In this document: positions 56,488 through 64,000 of the stretch, piece by piece
How positions within the stretch are numbered: the first letter of the stretch is position 1
How the letters are laid out: each line of letters opens with the position of its first letter
Source of the DNA: Candidatus Hoaglandella endobia
GTDB lineage: Bacteria > Pseudomonadota > Gammaproteobacteria > Enterobacterales > Enterobacteriaceae
Assembly (NCBI RefSeq): GCF_900044015.1
Contig: NZ_LN999835.1
Coordinates: forward strand, 86,360 to 150,359
Length of the DNA stretch: 64,000 bases
Reading direction: 5' to 3'
Notes under the pieces: generated by a model
Seen by the model: the letters and a program-made list of their open reading frames with translations, nothing else
Databases searched by the model: none
Told to the model about the DNA's origin: nothing
Position numbers and translations under genes: made by a program

Positions 56488-56793
56488 TTACCAGCTGGCC
56501 TTTCTTAGGCCAGGTATTTCACCGCGCATGGCAGCTTCACGGACTTTAATACGGCTTAACCCGAATTTTCTTAGAAAAGCGTGCGGCCGACCTGTTTTAC
56601 GGCAGCGGTTACGCTGCCGAGAAGGACTAGAGTCACGCGGCAGAGTCTGTAACTTGAGAACCCCAGCCCAACGATCTTCGTTAGAAGCATTAACGTTAGA
56701 TATGATAACTTTAAGTTCATTACGTTTTATGCTGAATTTATCAACTAATTTCATACGTTTTACTTCACGTGCTTTTATGGATTTTTTAGTCAT
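56488..56793 (-). CDS. rpsN: 30S ribosomal protein S14
   Basis: 101 residues, as in E. coli, the zinc-free long form. The [19 protein letters not shown] and [19 protein letters not shown] blocks are intact. Placed between rplE and rpsH. Confidence 0.96.
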   Translation of the reverse strand: MTKKSIKAREVKRMKLVDKFSIKRNELKVIISNVNASNEDRWAGVLKLQTLPRDSSPSRQRNRCRKTGRPHAFLRKFGLSRIKVREAAMRGEIPGLRKASW

Positions 56794-56800
56794 CGTTTAT

Positions 56801-57337
56801 CTACTTACGAAATGGAAAATTCAAGGCAGTTAATAGTGCACGTCCCTCATCATCTGATTTAGCAGTGGTAGTGATGGTAATATTTAATCCACGAACACGA
56901 TCTATTTTATCATAGTCAATTTCTGGAAATATTATTTGTTCACGTACCCCTATGCTGTAGTTACCACGACCATCGAAAGACTTAGAAGACAGGCCACGGA
57001 AATCGCGTATACGCGGTACAGCAATGGAAATTAGTCGGTCAAAGAATTCCCACATGCGTTTGCCACGTATAGTTACTTTACAACCAATAGGATAGCCCTG
57101 ACGAATTTTAAAGCCAGCAATAGATTTGCGTGCTTTAGTGATAAGCGGCTTTTGACCTGAAATTACTGTCAAATCAGACACGGCGTTATCCAGTAGCTTT
57201 TTATCGTTGATTGCCTCACCTACCCCCATATTAAGTGTAATCTTCTCGAATCGAGGTACTTGCATGACAGAATGGTAGTCGAACTTTTTCATTAGGTTAA
57301 AAACGACTTTGTCTTTATAATAATCATGCAGTTTCAC
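56801..57337 (-). CDS. rplE: 50S ribosomal protein L5 (start codon drifted)
   Basis: 5S rRNA-binding protein of the central protuberance. From [11 protein letters not shown] to LNFPFRK it matches E. coli L5 (179 residues). The position of the E. coli ATG (MAKLHDYY) is ATA here (57340-57338), so the start must be the following GTG at 57337 (178 residues), or AUA itself, which has the better GGAG spacing of seven bases. Another in-frame GTG at 57358 overlaps the rplX stop by four bases (GTGA) but lacks a Shine-Dalgarno sequence and would add MIWSSKI. In E. coli this is also the S8 target for operon feedback. Confidence 0.94.
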   Translation of the reverse strand: MKLHDYYKDKVVFNLMKKFDYHSVMQVPRFEKITLNMGVGEAINDKKLLDNAVSDLTVISGQKPLITKARKSIAGFKIRQGYPIGCKVTIRGKRMWEFFDRLISIAVPRIRDFRGLSSKSFDGRGNYSIGVREQIIFPEIDYDKIDRVRGLNITITTTAKSDDEGRALLTALNFPFRK

Positions 57338-57354
57338 TATCTTACTACTCCAAA

Positions 57355-57669
57355 TCACTTAATACTTTTACCATTAGATTTAAAAAAACGTACTTTTTTG
57401 CCGTTTATAATCTTAAAACCCACACGATCAGCTTTTCCAGTTTCTGCATTAAAAATAGCTAGATTAGAAAGATCTATTGCTGCTTCTTTCTCAAGAATAC
57501 CGCCTGGCTGGTTAATAGAAGGTACTGGTTTTTGATGTTTTTTAACTAAATTGATACCTTCAACAATAGCCTTACCGTTAGGTAGAACCTTTTTTATTTT
57601 ACTGAGCTTACCTTTATCTTTACCGGCTATTATGATCACTTCGTCATCACGATAGATTTTAGCTGCCAC
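57355..57669 (-). CDS. rplX: 50S ribosomal protein L24
   Basis: Early 50S assembly initiator. It is 104 residues (E. coli 104) with the KOW motif [22 protein letters not shown] near the N-terminus. Second in the spc operon, after rplN. Confidence 0.96.
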   Translation of the reverse strand: MAAKIYRDDEVIIIAGKDKGKLSKIKKVLPNGKAIVEGINLVKKHQKPVPSINQPGGILEKEAAIDLSNLAIFNAETGKADRVGFKIINGKKVRFFKSNGKSIK

Positions 57670-57683
57670 AATTCGCTCCTACG

Positions 57684-58298
<615 letters not shown>

Positions 58299-58559
58299 TT
58301 ATCTATTAAAACTCGGATCAGCTAAAACTCGGATCAGCGTCCAGGACTTAGTCTTAGAAATTGGACGGCATTCACTGATTTCAACTATATCACCGATATT
58401 GCTTTCATTGTTCTCGTCATGTACATGGAGTTTAGTAGTACGTTTAATAAATTTTCCATAAATTGGATGCTTTACGAAACGTTCAATAGCTACAACAATG
58501 GATTTTGCCATTTTGTTACTAACTACACGACCTTGCAGGGTATGGTTTTTATCATTCAT
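58299..58559 (-). CDS. rpsQ: 30S ribosomal protein S17 with rearranged C-terminus
   Basis: Primary 16S rRNA binder. The 86 residues follow E. coli S17 (84) through [23 protein letters not shown] and [11 protein letters not shown]. The last codons are then built from a near-perfect 16-bp tandem duplication (58308-58339) read in a new frame, giving LADPSFNR instead of VEKAVL. The core beta-barrel is intact, so function is probably kept. Last gene of the S10 operon; it shares one base with the rpmC stop. Confidence 0.95.
   Translation of the reverse strand: MNDKNHTLQGRVVSNKMAKSIVVAIERFVKHPIYGKFIKRTTKLHVHDENNESNIGDIVEISECRPISKTKSWTLIRVLADPSFNR
58308..58339. repeat. 16-bp tandem duplication at the rpsQ 3' end
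   Basis: AAAACTCGGATCAGC followed by T (58308-58323) and the same 15 bases followed by G (58324-58339). Because 16 is not a multiple of three, the second copy is read in another frame and generates a new S17 tail. Confidence 0.9.
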
Positions 58560-58749
58560 TATATACCCGCCTTCTCCGTCAATAATGTCTTCACACGTGC
58601 AATATTACGACGCACCTTTTTTAACAGGTGGGTCTGCTGTAGCTGTCCACTGGACGTCCGCATACGAAGATTAAATTGCTCTCGTAGTAGGTTAAGTAGC
58701 TCAGTGTTCAGCTTTTCAGTGTTATATTCACGCAGATCTTGTGCTTTCA

Positions 58750-58750
<1 letters not shown>
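58559..58750 (-). CDS. rpmC: 50S ribosomal protein L29
   Basis: 63 residues, as in E. coli ([19 protein letters not shown] to LLTEKAGI). It lies at the exit tunnel next to L23, an SRP/trigger factor docking area. It overlaps rplP and rpsQ by one base on each side, indicating tight coupling. Confidence 0.96.
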
Positions 58751-59172
<422 letters not shown>

Positions 59173-59871
59173 TTACTTGCGGCTTTTACGCTGCTGCTTT
59201 TTAGTTTGCATATTCTGTTCCGATTGTTCAATAATAGCTACACCACCAAAAATCTCACCTTTGAAGATCCATACTTTTATTCCTATAACACCATACGTAG
59301 TGTGAGCTTCAGCGATGTTATAGTCGATATCTGCACGTAATGTATGTAATGGAACGCGACCTTCACGGTACCATTCAGTACGCGCAATTTCAGCGCCGCC
59401 CAGACGTCCGCACACTTCAACTTTAATCCCTTTAGCGCCAATCCGCATGGCATTCTGCACAGCACGTTTCATCGCACGACGGAACATCACACGACGTTCT
59501 AGTTGCGAAGAGATGCTGTCAGCAACTAGTTTAGCGTCTAATTCAGGCTTACGAACTTCAGAGATATTAATCTGTGCTGGTACGCCAGTAAGATTAGCTA
59601 TTACCTTACGCAGTTTTTCGACATCTTCGCCTTTTTTGCCTATTACAATGCCCGGACGTGCAGTGTAAATGGTCACACGAATACTCTTGGCTGGACGTTC
59701 GATAACAACGCGGGAAATTGCAGCATTCGATAATTCCTTAGTTAGGAACTGACGAACTTTAAAGTCGCTATCCAAGTTATCAGCGAATTCTTTCGTATTC
59801 GCATACCAGGTAGAGTTCCAGGGTTTGACAATACCCAGGCGCATCCCATTAGGATGTACTTTTTGACCCAT
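59173..59871 (-). CDS. rpsC: 30S ribosomal protein S3
   Basis: Part of the mRNA entry helicase. ATG 59871 ([19 protein letters not shown]) gives 232 residues (E. coli 233); eight more upstream codons are open but unconserved and overlap rplV. KH domain with [16 protein letters not shown]-terminal domain, and basic tail KKQQRKSRK. Placed between rplV and rplP. Confidence 0.97.
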   Translation of the reverse strand: MGQKVHPNGMRLGIVKPWNSTWYANTKEFADNLDSDFKVRQFLTKELSNAAISRVVIERPAKSIRVTIYTARPGIVIGKKGEDVEKLRKVIANLTGVPAQINISEVRKPELDAKLVADSISSQLERRVMFRRAMKRAVQNAMRIGAKGIKVEVCGRLGGAEIARTEWYREGRVPLHTLRADIDYNIAEAHTTYGVIGIKVWIFKGEIFGGVAIIEQSEQNMQTKKQQRKSRK

Positions 59872-59888
59872 TGCTAGTCTCCATTGTC

Positions 59889-60221
59889 TCAGCAATCAGA
59901 CACAATCACAGTAATATGGCTAGTACGCTTCAGGATACGATCTGCACGACCTTTAGCACGCGGATTAATACGCTTCATGCTTGGTCCAGAGTCCACAAAA
60001 ATTTTTGTAACTTTAAGATTATCGATATCTGCGCCATCGTTGTGTTCAGCGTTCGCAATGGCAGACTCAAGTACTTTCTTGACTAGATTAGAAGCTTTCT
60101 TTTTAGTATAAATTAAGATTTCTAGAGCTTGCGATACTTTCTTACCGCGAATAAGGTCAGCAACAAGGCGTACCTTTTGAGCAGAAGAACGAGCATACAA
60201 ATGTTTAGCGATAGTTTCCAT
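59889..60221 (-). CDS. rplV: 50S ribosomal protein L22
   Basis: 110 residues, as in E. coli ([22 protein letters not shown]). The beta-hairpin reaching into the exit tunnel ([20 protein letters not shown]) is intact. Placed between rpsS and rpsC. Confidence 0.97.
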   Translation of the reverse strand: METIAKHLYARSSAQKVRLVADLIRGKKVSQALEILIYTKKKASNLVKKVLESAIANAEHNDGADIDNLKVTKIFVDSGPSMKRINPRAKGRADRILKRTSHITVIVSDC

Positions 60222-60227
60222 CTTCTC

Positions 60228-60521
<294 letters not shown>

Positions 60522-60538
60522 TTACTTATCCTCTAATA

Positions 60539-61363
60539 TTATTTTTTACTACGGTGGTGTATAATGAACTTATCGGTACGCTTATTACTACGGGTCTTCT
60601 TACCTTTAGTTTGTATCCCCTGCGGGGATACAGGGTGTTTACCAAAGTTACGACCTTCACCACCACCGTGTGGATGGTCTACCGGGTTCATCGCTGTCCC
60701 CCGAACTGTCGGACGAATACCACGCCAACGTTTTGCCCCTGCTTTACCTAATACACGCAGCATGTGTTCAGTATTACCTACTTCTCCTAACGTAGCGCGG
60801 CACTCAGCATGAATTTTACGTATTTCACTAGAACGTAGACGCATTGTAACATACGCACCGTCACGAGCTACTATCTGAACATAAGAACCGGCAGAACGCG
60901 CTAACTGACCACCTTTACCTGGTTTCATTTCTACATTATGTACAGTTGAACCAACCGGAATATTACGCATAGGTAATGTATTGCCTATTTTGATTGTTGC
61001 ATCGACGCCTGATTGGATCAAATCACCGGCTTTCAAGCCTTTTGGTGCCAGAATATAACGACGTTCACCATCTTTATATAAGACCAAAGCAATATTAGCA
61101 GAACGATTAGGATCATATTCAAGACGTTCTACCCTTGCTGGAATACCATCTTTATTGCGTTTAAAGTCGATCTGACGATAGTGTTGCTTATGACCGCCAC
61201 CAATATGTCTTGTAGTAATACTGCCATTATTATTACGGCCACCTGATTTACTAAGAGGTTTTAGTAACGGTACATAGGGTTTACCTTTATAAAGATCAGG
61301 ATTAAAGATTTTAACAACGTGTCGGCGACCCGGAGACGTCGGATTACATTTAACAATTGCCAT
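60539..61363 (-). CDS. rplB: 50S ribosomal protein L2
   Basis: Required for subunit joining and peptidyl transfer. The 274 residues (E. coli 273) include the conserved histidine in the [11 protein letters not shown] loop (about 229) near the C-terminus. Placed between rplW and rpsS. Confidence 0.97.
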   Translation of the reverse strand: MAIVKCNPTSPGRRHVVKIFNPDLYKGKPYVPLLKPLSKSGGRNNNGSITTRHIGGGHKQHYRQIDFKRNKDGIPARVERLEYDPNRSANIALVLYKDGERRYILAPKGLKAGDLIQSGVDATIKIGNTLPMRNIPVGSTVHNVEMKPGKGGQLARSAGSYVQIVARDGAYVTMRLRSSEIRKIHAECRATLGEVGNTEHMLRVLGKAGAKRWRGIRPTVRGTAMNPVDHPHGGGEGRNFGKHPVSPQGIQTKGKKTRSNKRTDKFIIHHRSKK

Positions 61364-61380
61364 TATTATACTCCTTCAAC

Positions 61381-61683
61381 TTACTCGGCACCGCCGATGA
61401 AGTCCAATTGTTGGCCTTTTTTTAAATTGACGTAAGCTTTTTTCCAGTCGCTACGACGACCGATATGCTGTCCGTGACGTTTAATCTTACCTTTGACAAC
61501 TAGTGTCCACACGTTATTGACTTCTATTTTAAACATTTTATGTACAGCAGCTTTAATTTCTGCTTTAGTTGCATCTTTAGCTACTTTAAAAGCTATGGTA
61601 TTATTTTTTTCCATTAATGTAGATGTTTTTTCAGAAATATGTGGTGTGCGTAGTACTATTAGTAGACGTTCTTCATGAATCAT
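61381..61683 (-). CDS. rplW: 50S ribosomal protein L23
   Basis: Tunnel-exit docking site for trigger factor and SRP. It is 100 residues, as in E. coli ([21 protein letters not shown]). Its ATG overlaps the rplD stop by four bases (ATGA). Confidence 0.96.
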   Translation of the reverse strand: MIHEERLLIVLRTPHISEKTSTLMEKNNTIAFKVAKDATKAEIKAAVHKMFKIEVNNVWTLVVKGKIKRHGQHIGRRSDWKKAYVNLKKGQQLDFIGGAE

Positions 61684-62288
61684 GCCAGCTTCTCCTCAAT
61701 TTTGCTAATAGCATCAGCCGTAATAACAACTTTATCAAAAATAATCAGGCTAACTGGATCGATGTTTTGTACATCAAGTACGTCTACTTTATGAAGGTTT
61801 TTTGCAGCTAAAAATAGGTTTTTATTCATTTTATTAGTAATAATAAGCACATCTTCTGTTAAAGCCATAACTTTAAGTTTATGTGCTAGTAACTTGGTTT
61901 TCGGCGCTTCAATAGAAAACTGTTCAAAAACTATTAAACGATTTTGACGTATTAGTTCAGATAATATACTTTTTAACGCCCCTCGGTACATCTTCTTATT
62001 TACTTTTTGATTATAATCCTGTGGCTTAGCAGCGAAAGTTACACCACCAGAACGCCAAATCGGACTTTTGATACTACCGGAACGTGCACGTCCGGTACCC
62101 TTCTGACGCCAGGGTTTTTTATTTGAGCCAGCTACTTCGGCCCGCGTCTTCTGAGCACGAGTGCCCTGACGCAAACTAGCTGAGTAAGCTATAAAAACCT
62201 GGTGTACCAGCGCTTCATTGAATTTATGCCCAAAGGTAGCTTGGGAGACAGTCAGCGATTTTTGCGCATCTTTTAATCCCAATTCCAT
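61680..62288 (-). CDS. rplD: 50S ribosomal protein L4
   Basis: Structural protein of the exit tunnel; in E. coli it also represses the S10 operon at transcription and translation. The 202 residues (E. coli 201) contain the tunnel loop [21 protein letters not shown]. It overlaps rplW by four bases. Confidence 0.97.
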   Translation of the reverse strand: MELGLKDAQKSLTVSQATFGHKFNEALVHQVFIAYSASLRQGTRAQKTRAEVAGSNKKPWRQKGTGRARSGSIKSPIWRSGGVTFAAKPQDYNQKVNKKMYRGALKSILSELIRQNRLIVFEQFSIEAPKTKLLAHKLKVMALTEDVLIITNKMNKNLFLAAKNLHKVDVLDVQNIDPVSLIIFDKVVITADAISKIEEKLA

Positions 62289-62304
62289 TACTATCTCCTT
62301 GACG

Positions 62305-62943
62305 TTATTCTTTAATGGCCGACTTAATGATTAAGTCGCTACCAGTTGTTCCCGAGACCGCACCTTTCACCAGGAGCAGGTTGCGTTCTACGTCAACACG
62401 TACCACCTCTAAGTTCTGAACGGTTACGCGTCTATTGCCAAGTTGGCCTGCCATTTTTTTGCCTTTAAATACCTTGCCAGGAGTCTGGTTCTGACCTATA
62501 GAACCTGGTACACGGTGAGATAGTGAGTTGCCATGGGTAGCATCCTGTGTACGAAAGTGCCAACGTTTTACTGTCCCTGAAAATCCTTTACCTTTAGATG
62601 TACCCGTAATGTCAACTTTTTTAACATCAGTAAATAGTTCTACGGTAATACTTTGGCCAACATTAAATTCGTTGCTATCTTTAATACGTAATTCCCATAG
62701 ACCCCGTCCTGCCTCAACACGCGACTTAGCAAAATGCCCGGCTTGTGATTTATTCACGCAGTTAGCTTTTTTAGTACCCGTGGTAACTTGGATCGCTTGG
62801 TATTTCTCTTTTTTCAGAGTTTTAATCTGGGTCACACGGTTTGCTTCTATTTCTATAATAGTGACGGGGATAGAAACACCATCTTCGGTGAAGATACGAG
62901 TCATGCCCACTTTCCTTCCAATTAAACCCTTTAAAACCTTCAT
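62305..62943 (-). CDS. rplC: 50S ribosomal protein L3
   Basis: Early assembly protein near the peptidyl transferase centre. The 212 residues (E. coli 209) include the [17 protein letters not shown] and the methylatable Gln region [21 protein letters not shown]. Placed between rpsJ and rplD. Confidence 0.97.
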   Translation of the reverse strand: MKVLKGLIGRKVGMTRIFTEDGVSIPVTIIEIEANRVTQIKTLKKEKYQAIQVTTGTKKANCVNKSQAGHFAKSRVEAGRGLWELRIKDSNEFNVGQSITVELFTDVKKVDITGTSKGKGFSGTVKRWHFRTQDATHGNSLSHRVPGSIGQNQTPGKVFKGKKMAGQLGNRRVTVQNLEVVRVDVERNLLLVKGAVSGTTGSDLIIKSAIKE

Positions 62944-63003
62944 TATTATATTTCATACCTCAATCTTTTAATGCTCTTACAATCTGATCTAAGATCTTAA
63001 TAA

Positions 63004-63336
<333 letters not shown>

Positions 63337-63343
63337 TTAACGG

Positions 63344-63382
63344 AAAAAAAACAACACTAATCACTACCTTTTTAAGGGTAGT
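63344..63382 (-). promoter_or_regulatory. S10 leader attenuator-like hairpin
   Basis: On the minus strand ACTACC-loop-GGTAGT (63363-63382) is followed about a dozen bases later by T8 (63344-63351), shortly before rpsJ. E. coli has an L4-responsive terminator hairpin with a U-run at this point of the S10 leader. Position and shape fit, but the stem is short and the sequence is not conserved, so this is inference. Confidence 0.4.
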
Positions 63383-63516
63383 TTAGTTGTTTAATATATT
63401 ATATTGAAATATTATTTATCTCAGTAATTGTATTGCTTGTAAAATAGTATGGACTCAGTTTACAGCTTTAATTTATACAGTTCATTAACTGAATGACTAC
63501 AATACAAGTTCAGCTT

Positions 63517-63544
63517 ATGATACACTTTTTAGGATAAGAAGCAA
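63517..63544 (-). promoter_or_regulatory. Predicted S10 operon promoter
   Basis: Minus-strand TTGCTT and TATCAT hexamers separated by 16 bases, about 200 bases upstream of rpsJ, which gives a leader length like that of E. coli. The -35 side lies in a 14-bp palindrome AGCAAGCGCTTGCT (63540-63553). Confidence 0.5.
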
Positions 63545-63624
63545 GCGCTTGCTGGGAAATTCCGGCAGGTGTAGCTTATTACTATATTTATAGTCGTAAC
63601 TTAAATTCTTACTACGAAGAGAGC

Positions 63625-63655
63625 ACCTCTCTTTTCTATAAGAGAAAAGAGAGGT
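63625..63655 (+). terminator. Perfect 13-bp stem-loop with T-run on the plus strand
   Basis: ACCTCTCTTTTCT-ATAAG-AGAAAAGAGAGGT (13-bp perfect stem, 5-base loop) followed on the plus strand by TTTTT. It has terminator form for plus-strand transcription, though no plus-strand gene precedes it. On the minus strand it lies between tRNA-Thr and the S10 promoter and could shape the tRNA 3' trailer. Confidence 0.6.
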
Positions 63656-63726
63656 TTTTAAGTATAAACTGAAGTAAATATATATTTAATTATTTATATT
63701 ATATCAACAATTAAATATATAACTGA

Positions 63727-63799
63727 TGCCGATAATAGGATTTGAACCTACGACCTTCGCATTACGAATGCGCTGCTCTACCAACTGAGCTATACCGGC
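63727..63799 (-). tRNA. thrW: tRNA-Thr(CGU)
   Basis: A 73-nt tRNA body. Acceptor GCCGGTA/TATCGGC (one G-U pair), anticodon CGU at 63764-63766 in a GCGCA/TGCG-type stem, T-loop GGTTCAAATCC. Close to E. coli thrW. The discriminator A is followed by TCA, not CCA, so CCA must be completed after transcription. Confidence 0.95.
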
Positions 63800-64000
63800 A
63801 CAATAAATGTTGTGTATATTAATTACACAAATATATCAAAATAATTTATGTATAAAAATTTAAATAAGCATACAAATATTAAAATATAATGAATACATAT
63901 AATATATGTAATTAAAATTATATAAATAAATCTTTTAAAAATAAAAGACAATAAGTAAAATTAGTTATATTTTTATTATTTTAATACTGAACTTAATAAG
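63800..64000. other. AT-rich sequence at window end
   Basis: 200 bases of nearly pure A/T sequence upstream of tRNA-Thr. No gene recognised. Confidence 0.5.

Overview
The window looks like a stretch of a reduced, moderately AT-rich chromosome from an enterobacterial (Gammaproteobacteria) insect endosymbiont. Almost every gene is a close relative of an Escherichia coli protein, and local gene order still follows E. coli blocks (truB-rbfA-infB-nusA; secG-leuU; rplS-trmD-rimM-rpsP-ffh; serV-argV; pcm-nlpD; queA-tgt-yajC-secD-secF; the S10, spc and alpha ribosomal operons). Neighbouring non-essential genes have been deleted or survive only as decayed fragments. No phage, insertion sequence, CRISPR array or secretion island was found. 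The exact genus cannot be fixed from the sequence alone; a leafhopper or mealybug type symbiont such as a Baumannia relative is an inference only.

Layout. 1-6.0 kb (minus): truB (cut by the window edge), rbfA, infB, nusA, a metY relic, leuU tRNA and secG. 6.0-12.1 kb (minus): glmM relic, ftsH, rlmE, greA, obgE, rpmA, rplU. 12.9-16.8 kb: an MntH-type metal transporter of non-enterobacterial type (plus), then lpxM and mepM (minus). 17.5-21.0 kb (minus): rplS, trmD, rimM (frameshifted in a poly-A run), rpsP, ffh. 21.3-26.4 kb (minus): gshA relic, tRNA-Arg, tRNA-Ser, alaS, and recA with an intact LexA box. 26.9-35.7 kb: mutS (plus) facing nlpD, then pcm relic, ftsB, eno, pyrG and a truncated relA (all minus). 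36.4-42.0 kb: erpA, dksA, pcnB (AUU start), tRNA-Ser(GGA), pssA and a 2-Cys peroxiredoxin. 42.4-49.4 kb (plus): queA, tgt, yajC, secD, secF, ribH, nusB, pgpA. 49.5-63.3 kb (minus): the alpha, spc and S10 ribosomal operons with secY and rpoA. 63.7 kb: tRNA-Thr(CGU).

Functionally the window is dominated by translation (22 S10/spc/alpha ribosomal proteins plus L17, S16, L19, L21, L27, IF2, maturation GTPases and methylases), transcription elongation (NusA, NusB, GreA, RpoA), protein export (Ffh, SecY, SecG, SecD, SecF, YajC, FtsH) and DNA repair (RecA, MutS). A few envelope genes remain (lpxM, mepM, nlpD, ftsB, pssA, pgpA), although glmM, needed for UDP-GlcNAc, is a wreck here.

The most interesting signals are marks of ongoing genome decay: frameshifts at A8/T8 homopolymers in rimM and relA, a relA reduced to little more than its alarmone synthetase domain, datable gene relics in exact syntenic position (metY, glmM, gshA, pcm), more than ten perfect two-copy short tandem duplications of 9-24 bp (one inside mutS), two tRNA genes that have lost the encoded CCA, and two retained control features (AUU start of pcnB, LexA box of recA). 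I did not find a convincing unknown multi-gene system.
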